51,323 nucleotides of DNA from a virus: the IMG/VR virus record IMGVR_UViG_3300022542_000213, positions 1 to 51,323 of that record. The stretch is one strand, 5' to 3'. Shown in pieces: positions 32,824 to 41,065 of this stretch. Within the stretch, counting starts at the first letter, position 1; each line of letters begins with the position of its first letter. A program made the translations under genes and the position numbers. The notes under the pieces are model-generated. The model searched no databases. It was not told where the DNA came from and saw only the letters and a list, made by a program, of their open reading frames with translations.

Positions 32824-33315
32824 CTATTTAACATTAAATATAACTTTTAAATCTTTCTCACAGTTATCTATTACTTTTTGTGCGTCTGTTTCTGATTTAA
32901 AGTAGAAATTGCTATCATAATTTGACCAATTCCAAGAAACATAATTAAAACTTTCATCACTCTGATCATAATAGATATTAAATTTCTGCTCTGTATTATT
33001 CCAATCTGGCACAAACTCCAAATCATTCTCCCAAATAAACTTCTTTATTCTTTGTAGAGCAGACCGTCTTTTTTGCTCAATTTTTGCTTCTGTATCACTG
33101 AAGAAAACATTACCACCATTTAGCCGAGTTGTATCTGTTATTGAATCTTCCCATAAATCACTACATCTTAAATTCTCATTATCAAGGTAGTAGTATACAT
33201 CATCATAAGACGGTTGAAACGCCCCCTTAATAAATTTACTCTTAAACTCTTTAACTGTTTCTTCTGATAGGGCAACTTTTTTACCCTCTATCATAATGTA
33301 GTTGTTGTCTTTCAT
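32824..33315 (-). CDS. Hypothetical phage protein
   Basis: About 163 residues. IMIEGKKVALSEETVKEFKS at the start and PSYDDVYYYL are reminiscent of small phage proteins of unknown function. The C-terminus is rich in Trp, Tyr, Asn and Asp. The ATG at 33315 is preferred over 33339 because of its TTTAATTATG context. No catalytic motif. Confidence 0.5.
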   Translation of the reverse strand: MKDNNYIMIEGKKVALSEETVKEFKSKFIKGAFQPSYDDVYYYLDNENLRCSDLWEDSITDTTRLNGGNVFFSDTEAKIEQKRRSALQRIKKFIWENDLEFVPDWNNTEQKFNIYYDQSDESFNYVSWNWSNYDSNFYFKSETDAQKVIDNCEKDLKVIFNVK

Positions 33316-33352
33316 AATTAAACTTGTTAAATGTTGCAACGACTTTAGTCGT

Positions 33353-33721
33353 TTAAATAAACATTATCTTAATAATAGTTAGTGATAGTGTTAGAATTAC
33401 ACCCCAACAAAAACCACCCCATGCACTTGTTTTTGATCCCTCTAAATAGTAACCGATAGGATCTCCAAAATCATTAACTTTAAAATCAATTATTGGATAG
33501 GTTCTATTTCTAATTCCCATACTGTGAACAGAAGTCAACATCTCTCTATATTTAGTTGATATTTTCTTGTGTTTATTACAAAAATACTCGTGCCTAACAA
33601 AATCACCTTTGAAATCAACAATCTCTATTCTTGTACTAGAACTTTTATCTATAATAGAGCAACAGTCTTGACACTTAATTAAATCTAAATGACCTCTTTC
33701 TTTGTATGATATATTCTCCAT
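33353..33721 (-). CDS. Zinc-site and membrane-anchored hypothetical protein
   Basis: 122 residues. CQDCC and CNKHK could bind zinc; the C-terminal GGFCWGVILTLSLTIIKIMF is a membrane segment. It is likely a cytoplasmic domain tethered to the inner membrane. Function unknown. Confidence 0.5.
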   Translation of the reverse strand: MENISYKERGHLDLIKCQDCCSIIDKSSSTRIEIVDFKGDFVRHEYFCNKHKKISTKYREMLTSVHSMGIRNRTYPIIDFKVNDFGDPIGYYLEGSKTSAWGGFCWGVILTLSLTIIKIMFI

Positions 33722-33760
33722 GTTTTTATTTATATTTATCTTTAATAATCTCTCCGACCT

Positions 33761-33919
33761 TTAACGATAATGTTTATAACATTTACAGCAATACAAACCC
33801 GTTTCTTCTTTATTTATTACTAGATGATGTTTACAATAATCAATGTTAGGTATAAAATGGGGGCAATATAAACAAACTCGCCCATTCTTTCTTTCTTTAT
33901 ATATATGGTTACACTTCAT
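33761..33919 (-). CDS. 52-residue zinc-finger-like protein
   Basis: MKCNHIYKERKNGRVCLYCP, YCKHHLV and YCCKCYKHYR provide seven cysteines and several histidines, likely two zinc sites. It overlaps the upstream gene by 11 bases, supporting translation coupling. Confidence 0.6.
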   Translation of the reverse strand: MKCNHIYKERKNGRVCLYCPHFIPNIDYCKHHLVINKEETGLYCCKCYKHYR

Positions 33920-34073
33920 AGCTAGGTTTTTCTAAATACATGGTAACATTCCCATCTCCTTTACATACAATATGTTTTAAACGATAACCTCTTTTTGAGT
34001 ATTTATCTAAATCTTTTTGGATGTCCTTACGGAAAAAATGCCCTATTACTTTGTATTTATATTTAATCATCAT
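33909..34073 (-). CDS. DUF4177-like small protein
   Basis: 54 residues: KYKVIGHFFRKDIQKDLDKY, SKRGYRLKHIVCKGDGN and VTMYLEK match the strand-helix-strand-strand layout of DUF4177-type proteins (function unknown). A promoter lies six bases upstream, so the mRNA should begin at the ATG. Confidence 0.55.
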   Translation of the reverse strand: MMIKYKYKVIGHFFRKDIQKDLDKYSKRGYRLKHIVCKGDGNVTMYLEKPSYEV

Positions 34074-34079
34074 ACCTAT

Positions 34080-34125
34080 ATATTAACAAACCCCTTGACT
34101 TTGTCAAATCAACAACTGGGGATAA
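34080..34125 (-). promoter_or_regulatory. Leaderless leftward promoter with TTATCCCCA box
   Basis: On the minus strand: TTATCCCCA (34125-34117), nine bases, TTGACA (34107-34102), 16-bp spacer, TAATAT (34085-34080), six bases, ATG at 34073. A second box TTATCCACA lies at 34145-34137. Confidence 0.75.
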
Positions 34126-34145
34126 CTCTGTTAGTATGTGGATAA

Positions 34146-34182
34146 CAAAAAGGGGCAGAATAATTAAATTAAACCGCCCCTT
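34146..34182 (-). terminator. Intrinsic terminator, leftward
   Basis: On the minus strand AAGGGGC (34182-34176) pairs with GCCCCTT (34156-34150) and a TTTTTGTT run follows. It ends the transcript of the 34209-34391 gene. Confidence 0.7.
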
Positions 34183-34208
34183 AACTTTGTTACCTAAGTA
34201 ACACCCCT

Positions 34209-34391
34209 TTATACAACAACCTCCATATTTAATGTTTGTGTTAAATGCCTATAAAGGCTAGAATAACAATCACTTTGCAGAACTTTATTACCATTGACAA
34301 CTGGTATAGACCTGCTATCAACTGCGACAAACTTCTTTTGATCATTTAAGCCTTTGATTATCTTAACATTCCCTTGATTATTTAATGTCAT
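34209..34391 (-). CDS. Small hypothetical protein
   Basis: 60 residues with no recognised family (NVKIIKGLNDQKKFVAVDSR). AAAGGGGG about eight bases before the ATG is one of the few Shine-Dalgarno-like sites outside the 29 kb cluster. A 17-codon frame rich in Trp (34406-34459) precedes it and might be a leader peptide. Confidence 0.5.
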   Translation of the reverse strand: MTLNNQGNVKIIKGLNDQKKFVAVDSRSIPVVNGNKVLQSDCYSSLYRHLTQTLNMEVVV

Positions 34392-34501
34392 TGTATTTCC
34401 CCCTTTTAAAGAACTATATAAATTAACCTGTTTAATTTACTCCATGTCGCCCACCTCATTTATCTAGTTACTTCCTAGTTAAGATAAGCGATAGCAATAA
34501 A

Positions 34502-34744
34502 CTATCTAATGTTTGGATCACAATCTGCTATAAACATATTCCAAGCATCTTGACTATATGGGTTACCTTGATAATAATAATCACCTGCAACCTCTACAAT
34601 ACAGTTACTTGTTTCCTCTAACTTATCAATATAATAACTAGATGTTGCAATCTTCCATATTCCAACCCCCATTAAGAATATAATCGCCCCTATACCTAAA
34701 TACATAAATATAAATGTTAGAACCTCCTGTGTTGTTTTTAACAT
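34502..34744 (-). CDS. Small membrane protein, first leftward gene
   Basis: 80 residues. Residues 9-32 (LTFIFMYLGIGAIIFLMGVG) form a membrane segment, followed by a soluble domain with two cysteines. It is the gene nearest the origin-like region and is transcribed first among the leftward genes from the promoter at 34777-34820. Function unknown; early inner-membrane phage proteins often block superinfection or host functions. Confidence 0.55.
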   Translation of the reverse strand: MLKTTQEVLTFIFMYLGIGAIIFLMGVGIWKIATSSYYIDKLEETSNCIVEVAGDYYYQGNPYSQDAWNMFIADCDPNIR

Positions 34745-34776
34745 AACTTTAAATGAACTAAACTTTTAATATCTAT

Positions 34777-34820
34777 ATAATAGCATAAGACTAAATCAAT
34801 GCAATAGCACATGGGGATAA
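34777..34820 (-). promoter_or_regulatory. Leftward early promoter with TTATCCCCA box
   Basis: On the minus strand: TTATCCCCA (34820-34812), seven bases, TTGCAT (34804-34799), 16-bp spacer, extended -10 TGCTATTAT (hexamer 34782-34777). Confidence 0.7.
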
Positions 34821-35390
34821 CTCTTTGGATTATCCAAGAACTAACCCCATAATACAGGTATATTGACCCCTCTAATCATTTAAACACCCTTTAAAAGCTA
34901 ATTTCAAGGCTCACAAATCGCCCCAAACCCACTAAAACACCTATATAGAGGATAAAGGCTAATAACTAGCATATAACTAACTGAATACACCGCCCCCAAC
35001 TAACTAACCCTCTATACTACCACTAACTACTACCTATCACTACATACATAAAAAGAATACACTATAAGCCAGTCAATAAGTCCGCCCCCTACCCTAAGCC
35101 CCTACTATACATAGAGTATAAGACTACTATCACATACACACTAGACACTAGCACCACACACGCTTGATATAGCACACACTGTTAATATAGCCCCATGGTA
35201 TTGATATAGTATCTACCACCCTCCCCCCACATAGAACTAAAAGAAAAAGAAGTGTTGTTATTATAGGCTCTATACTGTATATATGTATATGTATAGGCAT
35301 AACTAAAGGGCGGGGGGTACGGAGGACAATGGGAACCGTAATATATATATACCCATCATCAACTATTCACAATATATTATATAACGTAAT
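34821..35390. other. Origin-like non-coding region between divergent blocks
   Basis: No gene found. From about 34850 to 35240 the plus strand is rich in A, C and T but nearly free of G. A C run (35219-35229) and a G run near 35308-35316 can pair across a TATA-rich middle. From 35340 on it becomes extremely AT-rich. The strand asymmetry, AT-rich unwinding-type tract and position between divergent blocks suggest a replication origin or packaging site. Confidence 0.5.
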
Positions 35391-35391
35391 A

Positions 35392-35440
35392 CAATTATAT
35401 ATATTATACTACTATATGTCTTGCAATTATATATATTATA
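35392..35440. repeat. Two direct 17-base repeats at the terminase promoter
   Basis: CAATTATATATATTATA occurs exactly at 35392-35408 and 35424-35440, 32 bases apart (three helical turns). The second copy covers the -35/spacer of the terminase promoter. Confidence 0.7.
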
Positions 35441-35449
35441 TGTTATAAT
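35421..35449 (+). promoter_or_regulatory. Late promoter for terminase genes
   Basis: TTGCAA (35421-35426), 17-bp spacer, extended -10 TGTTATAAT (hexamer 35444-35449). Expected start near 35456; the ATG at 35476 follows a 20-base leader without Shine-Dalgarno. Confidence 0.75.
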
Positions 35450-35475
35450 GTAAAAAATAACCCGCGATTAGACAT

Positions 35476-36036
35476 ATGAAACTAAGTATTGAACAAAAGA
35501 TAGGATTATTTAGAATGTTAGCATCTAAGCCTCTATATGAGGTTGGTTTAGAATATGGCTTTGATAAGCACTATAAGGATAGTAAAGCTGTTAAAGGGGC
35601 AGTATATCGAATATATGCTGATATGAAGAATAATCCAGAGAAATATCATATTGAACAAGATATGCTTACTTTAGTAGTAGATGCTGTATCTGCACGTAAG
35701 GTAGCACATAGGAAACAAGATATCTCCTTGAAAGAGAAAACAGATGTACCTATGGAGATAAAGGATGTTATCCTATCTAATAGGGATAAGGCTGCGGCTT
35801 TGGTTAGTAAGAAGTTAGATATGATTGGAAAGAGTAGAAAACAGTTAGAATCAATATCTTTACCACAATTAACTACTGCTATGGCTATTCTCTTTGATAA
35901 AGGACAATTAATACAAGGAGAGGCTACTGAGCATATAGCTCATCTTGCTAAGATAGATGAAGGTATGACTCCACAAGAATTACTCGATGCCGTAGTCGGA
36001 CAACGAGAAAAGACTATTATAGATAAGAATAAGTAA
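35476..36036 (+). CDS. Terminase small subunit candidate
   Basis: 186 residues. The N-terminus (KIGLFRMLASKPLYEVGLEY, then SKAVKGAVYRIYADM) has a helix-turn-helix character, followed by a long helical region and a C-terminal basic tail. It is the first late gene and lies two genes before the large terminase, the usual place for the DNA-recognition subunit. The family match itself is weak; the call leans on position and layout. Confidence 0.55.
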   Translation: MKLSIEQKIGLFRMLASKPLYEVGLEYGFDKHYKDSKAVKGAVYRIYADMKNNPEKYHIEQDMLTLVVDAVSARKVAHRKQDISLKEKTDVPMEIKDVILSNRDKAAALVSKKLDMIGKSRKQLESISLPQLTTAMAILFDKGQLIQGEATEHIAHLAKIDEGMTPQELLDAVVGQREKTIIDKNK

Positions 36037-36420
36037 ATGATACTAAAAATCGACCAAAAAGTTTATCCAGTAGATATAATATTTGCATGTGATGAATCAC
36101 CAACTAGAGTTAATAACTGGTTTAAAAAGAATTATGGTATAAATGAATATGACTTTAGCTTACAAGCTACAGGAGAACATATTTTTCTATCATCTGAAAG
36201 AGAAAATAAGAATCTATCTTTTATACAAATAGGTAGTTTTAAAAGAAATAATGTTAGAGATATGCAAATTCTAGTTCATGAGATATATCATTCTGTTATC
36301 TCTGTTGGAGATCATTTAGGATTTCGTGATGAAATAGGAAGCAGTGAAGCTGGTGCATATCTTTATGATTGTATCTTAGGAACTATACTCGAAAAGTTAT
36401 GGATGAAAAAGAAAAAATAG
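36037..36420 (+). CDS. HExxH zinc metallopeptidase-like protein
   Basis: 127 residues. ILVHEIYHSVISVGDHLGF contains HEIYH, the zincin motif, and IGSSEAGAYLYD supplies a possible third ligand Glu downstream. Similar short phage metallopeptidases are seen near packaging genes, but their target is unknown. It starts one base after the upstream stop and overlaps the large terminase by 22 bases. Confidence 0.7.
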   Translation: MILKIDQKVYPVDIIFACDESPTRVNNWFKKNYGINEYDFSLQATGEHIFLSSERENKNLSFIQIGSFKRNNVRDMQILVHEIYHSVISVGDHLGFRDEIGSSEAGAYLYDCILGTILEKLWMKKKK

Positions 36421-38090
36421 ACCAAGAAACTAAATTAAGTCTCTTAAATAGAAAGGAGAACGAAAGAAAGAAGAGAGTACTTGATGAGTATATAAATAGT
36501 GAAGAATATCAATCTAAGCTTCTAATGAGAGCTAAGCTTTTTGATGCTACCAAAACAGGTAGAAAAGACTTTCTTTTGTCTAGAGCCAGACTATATGAGT
36601 TATGTAAAGGTATACAAGAAGATGGTTCTTATGATCCAGCAGCAGGTTGTATATTCTTTATAAATAACTTTGGATGGACATATGCTCCTAAATTAGTTAC
36701 CAGTAGTAGTAAATCTAAACATCTTCCTTTTATATTATTTGGATTCCAAGAAGATGCTATTAGATGGTTTATTGAAAGAATAGAGAGTGGTGAAGATGCC
36801 TTTGCTGAGAAGTCTCGAGATATGGGAGCTTCTTGGATTCTCTTTGCTTATGTATCATTATGGTATTGGTTATTTGTAGAAGGTACAAGTATCCTTATGG
36901 GTTCTTATAAAGAAGTTCTTGTTGATGATGGTACACCAGCTTCTTTGTTTGGTAAGGTTCATTATGCAATAGAATCATTACCAAAATGGTTAATACCTAA
37001 AGGATATAATCCAAAAAAGCATAGAACCAAACTTAAAATAATTAGACCTGATAATGGTAATGTTATTCAAGGAGATACAATGAACCCTAACTTTGGTCGT
37101 GGTGCTAGGCATACAGCTATTTTATTTGATGAATTAGGATTCTGGGATTATGCTAAAGATGCTTGGGAAGGTTGTGCTGACTCTACAAACTGTAGATTAG
37201 CTAACTCAACTCCTAATGGTTATAACTACTATGCTATGCTTAGAGAAATGCCTATTAGTATTCATACTATGCACTGGAAAGAACATCCACTTAAAGATGA
37301 TGATTGGTATGAATATGAAAAGTATACTCGTACTCCAGAGTCTCTTGCTCAAGAAGTGGATATATCCTATTCTAAATCTCTAGAAGGTAAAGTATATCCT
37401 GATTGGAATGAAGTTAATATTGAACAAGGTATCTTTGAATATGACCCATTACTACCATTATATGTAGGATGGGACTTTGGTAAGACTGATGATACAGCTA
37501 TGATATGGTGTCAACCTAACAGAGGTAAATTAAGAATTATTGATACATATAGAAATGCTGCTAAGACTATTGATTTCTATGTTCCTTTTGTAACTGGATA
37601 TGTTTCTTCTGAGAATCATCTCTATACACCAAAAGACTTAGAAAAGATTGATAGACATAAACAATGGAAGAAAGGAACTCACTTTGGTGACCCAGCAGGA
37701 AGATTTCAAAATAATGTTGTAGACCAAACAGTAGTTGACGTATTAAGAGATAATGGTATAATAATTAACTTCCAAGATAAGTGGAAATACTTTAAAGCTA
37801 GAAAGGAAGCTACACGTCATTTAATATTAAACGGTATTGAACTTAATATTAACTCTGATACCAAGTGGTTTAACACATGTATGATGCAAGCAGCTTATCC
37901 AAAAGTAAAAAGAGAAGGAGTTGATTTTACTAATTCAGAGAAACCTAAACATGACTTTACATCTCACTATAGATCAGCATTTGAATATCTTGCTTTAGGA
38001 TTAAGAGATATGGGTAGACGAAGAGTAAAGCCAGTAGATAAGTTTCCAAAAGAAGGTCGTTTTAAAAGAGGTAGAGTAATAGGATATTAA
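36399..38090 (+). CDS. terL: Terminase large subunit
   Basis: About 563 residues. AFAEKSRDMGASWILFAY holds a Walker A-like motif (near residue 135), TAILFDELGFW is Walker B with the catalytic Glu, and YVGWDFGKTDDTAMIW and HFGDPAGR supply acidic residues of the RNase H-like nuclease. It translocates DNA into the prohead and cuts it. The frame opens at a TTG (36369), but the ATG at 36399, overlapping the peptidase gene, is preferred. Confidence 0.92.
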   Translation: MDEKEKIDQETKLSLLNRKENERKKRVLDEYINSEEYQSKLLMRAKLFDATKTGRKDFLLSRARLYELCKGIQEDGSYDPAAGCIFFINNFGWTYAPKLVTSSSKSKHLPFILFGFQEDAIRWFIERIESGEDAFAEKSRDMGASWILFAYVSLWYWLFVEGTSILMGSYKEVLVDDGTPASLFGKVHYAIESLPKWLIPKGYNPKKHRTKLKIIRPDNGNVIQGDTMNPNFGRGARHTAILFDELGFWDYAKDAWEGCADSTNCRLANSTPNGYNYYAMLREMPISIHTMHWKEHPLKDDDWYEYEKYTRTPESLAQEVDISYSKSLEGKVYPDWNEVNIEQGIFEYDPLLPLYVGWDFGKTDDTAMIWCQPNRGKLRIIDTYRNAAKTIDFYVPFVTGYVSSENHLYTPKDLEKIDRHKQWKKGTHFGDPAGRFQNNVVDQTVVDVLRDNGIIINFQDKWKYFKARKEATRHLILNGIELNINSDTKWFNTCMMQAAYPKVKREGVDFTNSEKPKHDFTSHYRSAFEYLALGLRDMGRRRVKPVDKFPKEGRFKRGRVIGY

Positions 38091-38092
38091 AT

Positions 38093-38239
38093 ATGAAATC
38101 ATTTAGAATTACAAAGATTATATATGCAAAAGATATACAAGATGCTTTAAAGAAAGAAGATAAGGCAGAATTGGTCGATATTGAATTAACAGATGAAGTT
38201 GATGAACCAGAAAAAGTAATTGTTGGTTTTGGAAAATAA
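38093..38239 (+). CDS. 48-residue hypothetical protein
   Basis: Starts MKSFRITKIIYAKDIQDALK and ends EKVIVGFGK; one or two strands around an acidic helix. It is packed between the terminase and the next gene with TAATG overlap. Small proteins at this place are common in phages but unnamed. Confidence 0.55.
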   Translation: MKSFRITKIIYAKDIQDALKKEDKAELVDIELTDEVDEPEKVIVGFGK

Positions 38240-38625
38240 TGTTTAGAGAAGCCTATGAAGAGGAAGGGAGTTTGTGGTTTAGAAGATTCCTAAAAGATTG
38301 TAAAAGAATTAGCCCTTATATTAGGGTTAAGAGAATTCGTAATGGATTCTTTAGAGTTTATTATAAACAAGCTTATATACATGAAGTATATAAAGAAATG
38401 CCGCAGAATGGTTATGATCATACAGATAATGATGCTAGATTTGAAAAGAAATCATTTTGGGAAAGTAAAGAAGACAAGGCAGATTTAACAAGACAATTAA
38501 AAAACTTCGTTGAAGGATATTGGGATTCCTTAGACGCAGTACAAACAAGAGTATATATGTTTAGACATGATGATGAAATGTATAAGAATGCAGTTAATGC
38601 TTATAAGACTGTAGTCATACGTTAA
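38239..38625 (+). CDS. Hypothetical protein between terminase and portal
   Basis: 128 residues, helical, with an aromatic and basic middle (FLKDCKRISPYIRVKRIRNGF) and a helix FVEGYWDSLDAVQTRVYMF. No motif recognised. Its start overlaps the previous stop (TAATG). A role in packaging or portal assembly is possible from position only. Confidence 0.5.
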   Translation: MFREAYEEEGSLWFRRFLKDCKRISPYIRVKRIRNGFFRVYYKQAYIHEVYKEMPQNGYDHTDNDARFEKKSFWESKEDKADLTRQLKNFVEGYWDSLDAVQTRVYMFRHDDEMYKNAVNAYKTVVIR

Positions 38626-38628
38626 CAG

Positions 38629-38657
38629 TTGCATTATTTTAATATGTGTGCTATAAT
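38629..38657 (+). promoter_or_regulatory. Late promoter for the portal gene
   Basis: TTGCAT (38629-38634), 17-bp spacer, extended -10 TGCTATAAT (hexamer 38652-38657). Leader of about 22 bases before the ATG at 38686. Confidence 0.75.
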
Positions 38658-38685
38658 ACGAACAAATTAAAAACTATAGTTTAAT

Positions 38686-40725
38686 ATGACAAAAAAAGAT
38701 ACTTTAGAGAAATTTGAACTTACTGAGAAAGAAAAAGAGAATGTTGCTTTATACCAACCTACTGATGAAGAGGTTGCAGTTCTTACTGACATAAGACAAA
38801 AATTTACTGATGCTGAAACTGTTCGTAATAGTAATTATGAATATTTTGATGGTAGAAAATTAAAAGAATATATTGAAGATTCAGTACGTAGATTTACTAC
38901 AAACATTGATGAAAGAGAAGATTTAGAAGATTGGCAGGCTAGAGTCAATGATGGATTTACAAGAAACAAAGTACTTGCTATTTTAGGTAAGGTTGTTTCT
39001 GTATTGCCTATTGCTCAGTTTACTGGTAGAGGAGATGAAGATATTAGGAAAGGTATTATTCTTTCTAACCTTTATGAATACTCAGAAGATGTAGATGATT
39101 ATGAAGAGTTTATGACTAACTATCTTCTAGAAGCTATTGTTAAAGGAACAGCTATTGGATATGAAAATGTAGATATTAAATCACGAGATATTAGAAATGT
39201 CAAGGGATCTAATGATAATATTACTATAACTAAAGATGTAGAAAAGAAGACAAGACTTAAAGCTTCTATTGTACCACTAGAGGATTTCTATCCTTCATCA
39301 CTTGGTATCAGAAGAATTAAAGATATGCCATGGTGTTTCTGGAGAACTGAAATTTCATATTCAGAATTCGTACAGAATTGGGATATGTATGAAAGGTCAA
39401 ATCTAGTTCAACCACATGTTGTTTCGTATGGATCAGAACAAGAAAGACCCTTTTACAGAGACTATGTAACTAATAATACGAAAGAAGGTAATGTTGAAAT
39501 TCTAAGATTTTATGATAGAGAACATGACCAATATACAATTATTGCTAATGGTGTTTGGTTAAATCCATTAAAAAATAAAGATACTATGATTGTTAGTCCA
39601 TTACCATGGAATCATAAAGAACTTCCATTCTTTGATGTAAGATTTGATTTCTTTGGTGCTGATTTCTTTTATGGTAAATCACTACCTGATAGACTAAAAG
39701 CTATGCAGGATGTATTGAATGTGTTGACTAATATGCTATTAGATCAATCATTCTTAACTATTTTCCCACCAATGCTTGTAGCAGGATTCGATGATATAGA
39801 AGAAGACTATATGAGACCTGGTAGGAGAATACCTATTGATACACAAGGACAACCACTATCTCAATCATTTATGAAGTTAGATCCTGGTACTCCATCAGGA
39901 TGGCATCAGTTTATTCTTGGATATACACGTAAGGTTATGGAAGAAGCTTCTATTGACCAAGTGTCTTCTGGGAATGCTGGTGTAGGAGAAAGAACTACTG
40001 CTCAAGAAATTAGGGTTGCTGCAGAAGGTGTAGCATCTACTCTAGGACTATTTGGTAGAATGATTAATTTTGGATTAAAAAGAAAAGCTCTTATGAGAGG
40101 AGCTAATATTTTACAATTTTGGACAGATCCAAAGAATCCTGTTATAACCCAAGTTATGGGAGCAGGTTCTCAAAAAGATGTTAATAAAGCCTTTAATACA
40201 TTTAAGATTGGAAATGCTGTATTAACAAATGGTAAGAGAGGAACTAAGATTATTGAGATGTTTGCTGATAAGAAAGATATTCCAAATAAGAAAGTACAAG
40301 AAGCAAGAAGTCAAATCTTAACAGCAGAACAGAATGCTGATGTAGAACTAGATGCAGTATTACCACAATACTTAAGAGACTTTTCTCATGATATTAAGTT
40401 AGTATTGAATCCAAAGAGTGAAGGTTCTAAAGAAGTGGAAAAAGCTCTACAACTAGAGAAGGTTAGAGTATATCTAAGTTTCTTCCCAGAAATGGTCGAC
40501 AAAACAGAATTACTAGCACAGACTGCAGAAAAGATGGGAGATGACCCAACTAAGATTATGAAACCAGAGATTCTTGAAGAAGCAATCAATCCAGAAAATA
40601 AAGAAGCTGAAACTCCTCTTGGTCAAGATCCAACACAGAATACAGCTAATAATATTGCTAGAAGTGCTAAAGGAGGTGAAGGTGCTGCAGACCTAGGACA
40701 AATGGCAGCTTCATTACAAGGATAA
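38686..40725 (+). CDS. Portal protein
   Basis: 679 residues. Helical N-terminus, then a central mixed region (PWNHKELPFFDVRFDFFGAD, FYGKSLPDRLKAMQDVLNVL) and SGNAGVGERTTAQEIRVAAEG near residue 430, all typical of large portal proteins of podovirus-like phages. The C-terminal 100 residues are acidic and helical. It forms the ring through which DNA enters the head. It follows the large terminase closely and precedes scaffold and capsid. Confidence 0.85.
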   Translation: MTKKDTLEKFELTEKEKENVALYQPTDEEVAVLTDIRQKFTDAETVRNSNYEYFDGRKLKEYIEDSVRRFTTNIDEREDLEDWQARVNDGFTRNKVLAILGKVVSVLPIAQFTGRGDEDIRKGIILSNLYEYSEDVDDYEEFMTNYLLEAIVKGTAIGYENVDIKSRDIRNVKGSNDNITITKDVEKKTRLKASIVPLEDFYPSSLGIRRIKDMPWCFWRTEISYSEFVQNWDMYERSNLVQPHVVSYGSEQERPFYRDYVTNNTKEGNVEILRFYDREHDQYTIIANGVWLNPLKNKDTMIVSPLPWNHKELPFFDVRFDFFGADFFYGKSLPDRLKAMQDVLNVLTNMLLDQSFLTIFPPMLVAGFDDIEEDYMRPGRRIPIDTQGQPLSQSFMKLDPGTPSGWHQFILGYTRKVMEEASIDQVSSGNAGVGERTTAQEIRVAAEGVASTLGLFGRMINFGLKRKALMRGANILQFWTDPKNPVITQVMGAGSQKDVNKAFNTFKIGNAVLTNGKRGTKIIEMFADKKDIPNKKVQEARSQILTAEQNADVELDAVLPQYLRDFSHDIKLVLNPKSEGSKEVEKALQLEKVRVYLSFFPEMVDKTELLAQTAEKMGDDPTKIMKPEILEEAINPENKEAETPLGQDPTQNTANNIARSAKGGEGAADLGQMAASLQG

Positions 40726-40726
40726 T

Positions 40727-41029
40727 ATGGAAAATATAACAACCGAACAATTAGAACAAGAACTATTAATTAGATACAATTCTTTAGAAGAAACTAATAT
40801 AGATAAGAAAGAAGAAGATTTCATCTATAAGAAGTTAAAACAGATTGATGGTTTAAGTCAATACTTGACAAGAGTAGCTAATCAAGATGTAGTAAAATAC
40901 TTCTCAGCTACTACGGATGAACAGAGAGCTTTATTGAAAGGCTCATTTGCTAGAACTTTGTATATTAAAAACAAACTAAAAGATAAGAAGACATCTACTA
41001 AATTAGAAATTGGTAGATATGCAAAGTAA
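40727..41029 (+). CDS. Small helical protein after portal
   Basis: 100 residues, highly charged and helical (LEQELLIRYNSLEETNIDKK, ISPFARTLYIKN-like C-terminal region). TAATATG junction with the portal gene. It may assist head assembly. Function unknown. Confidence 0.5.
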   Translation: MENITTEQLEQELLIRYNSLEETNIDKKEEDFIYKKLKQIDGLSQYLTRVANQDVVKYFSATTDEQRALLKGSFARTLYIKNKLKDKKTSTKLEIGRYAK

Positions 41030-41030
41030 T

Positions 41031-41059
41031 TTGCTTTTTATTAATTAGTATGTTATAAT
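41031..41059 (+). promoter_or_regulatory. Late promoter for scaffold and capsid genes
   Basis: TTGCTT (41031-41036), 17-bp spacer, extended -10 TGTTATAAT (hexamer 41054-41059). Expected start near 41066, giving a leader of about 194 bases. Confidence 0.75.
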
Positions 41060-41065
41060 AGCAAA

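Noticed and set aside
34406-34459. 17-codon frame with two Trp before the 34209 gene
   Set aside because: Could be a leader peptide, but no good start signal or conservation can be shown; only noted in the neighbouring entry.
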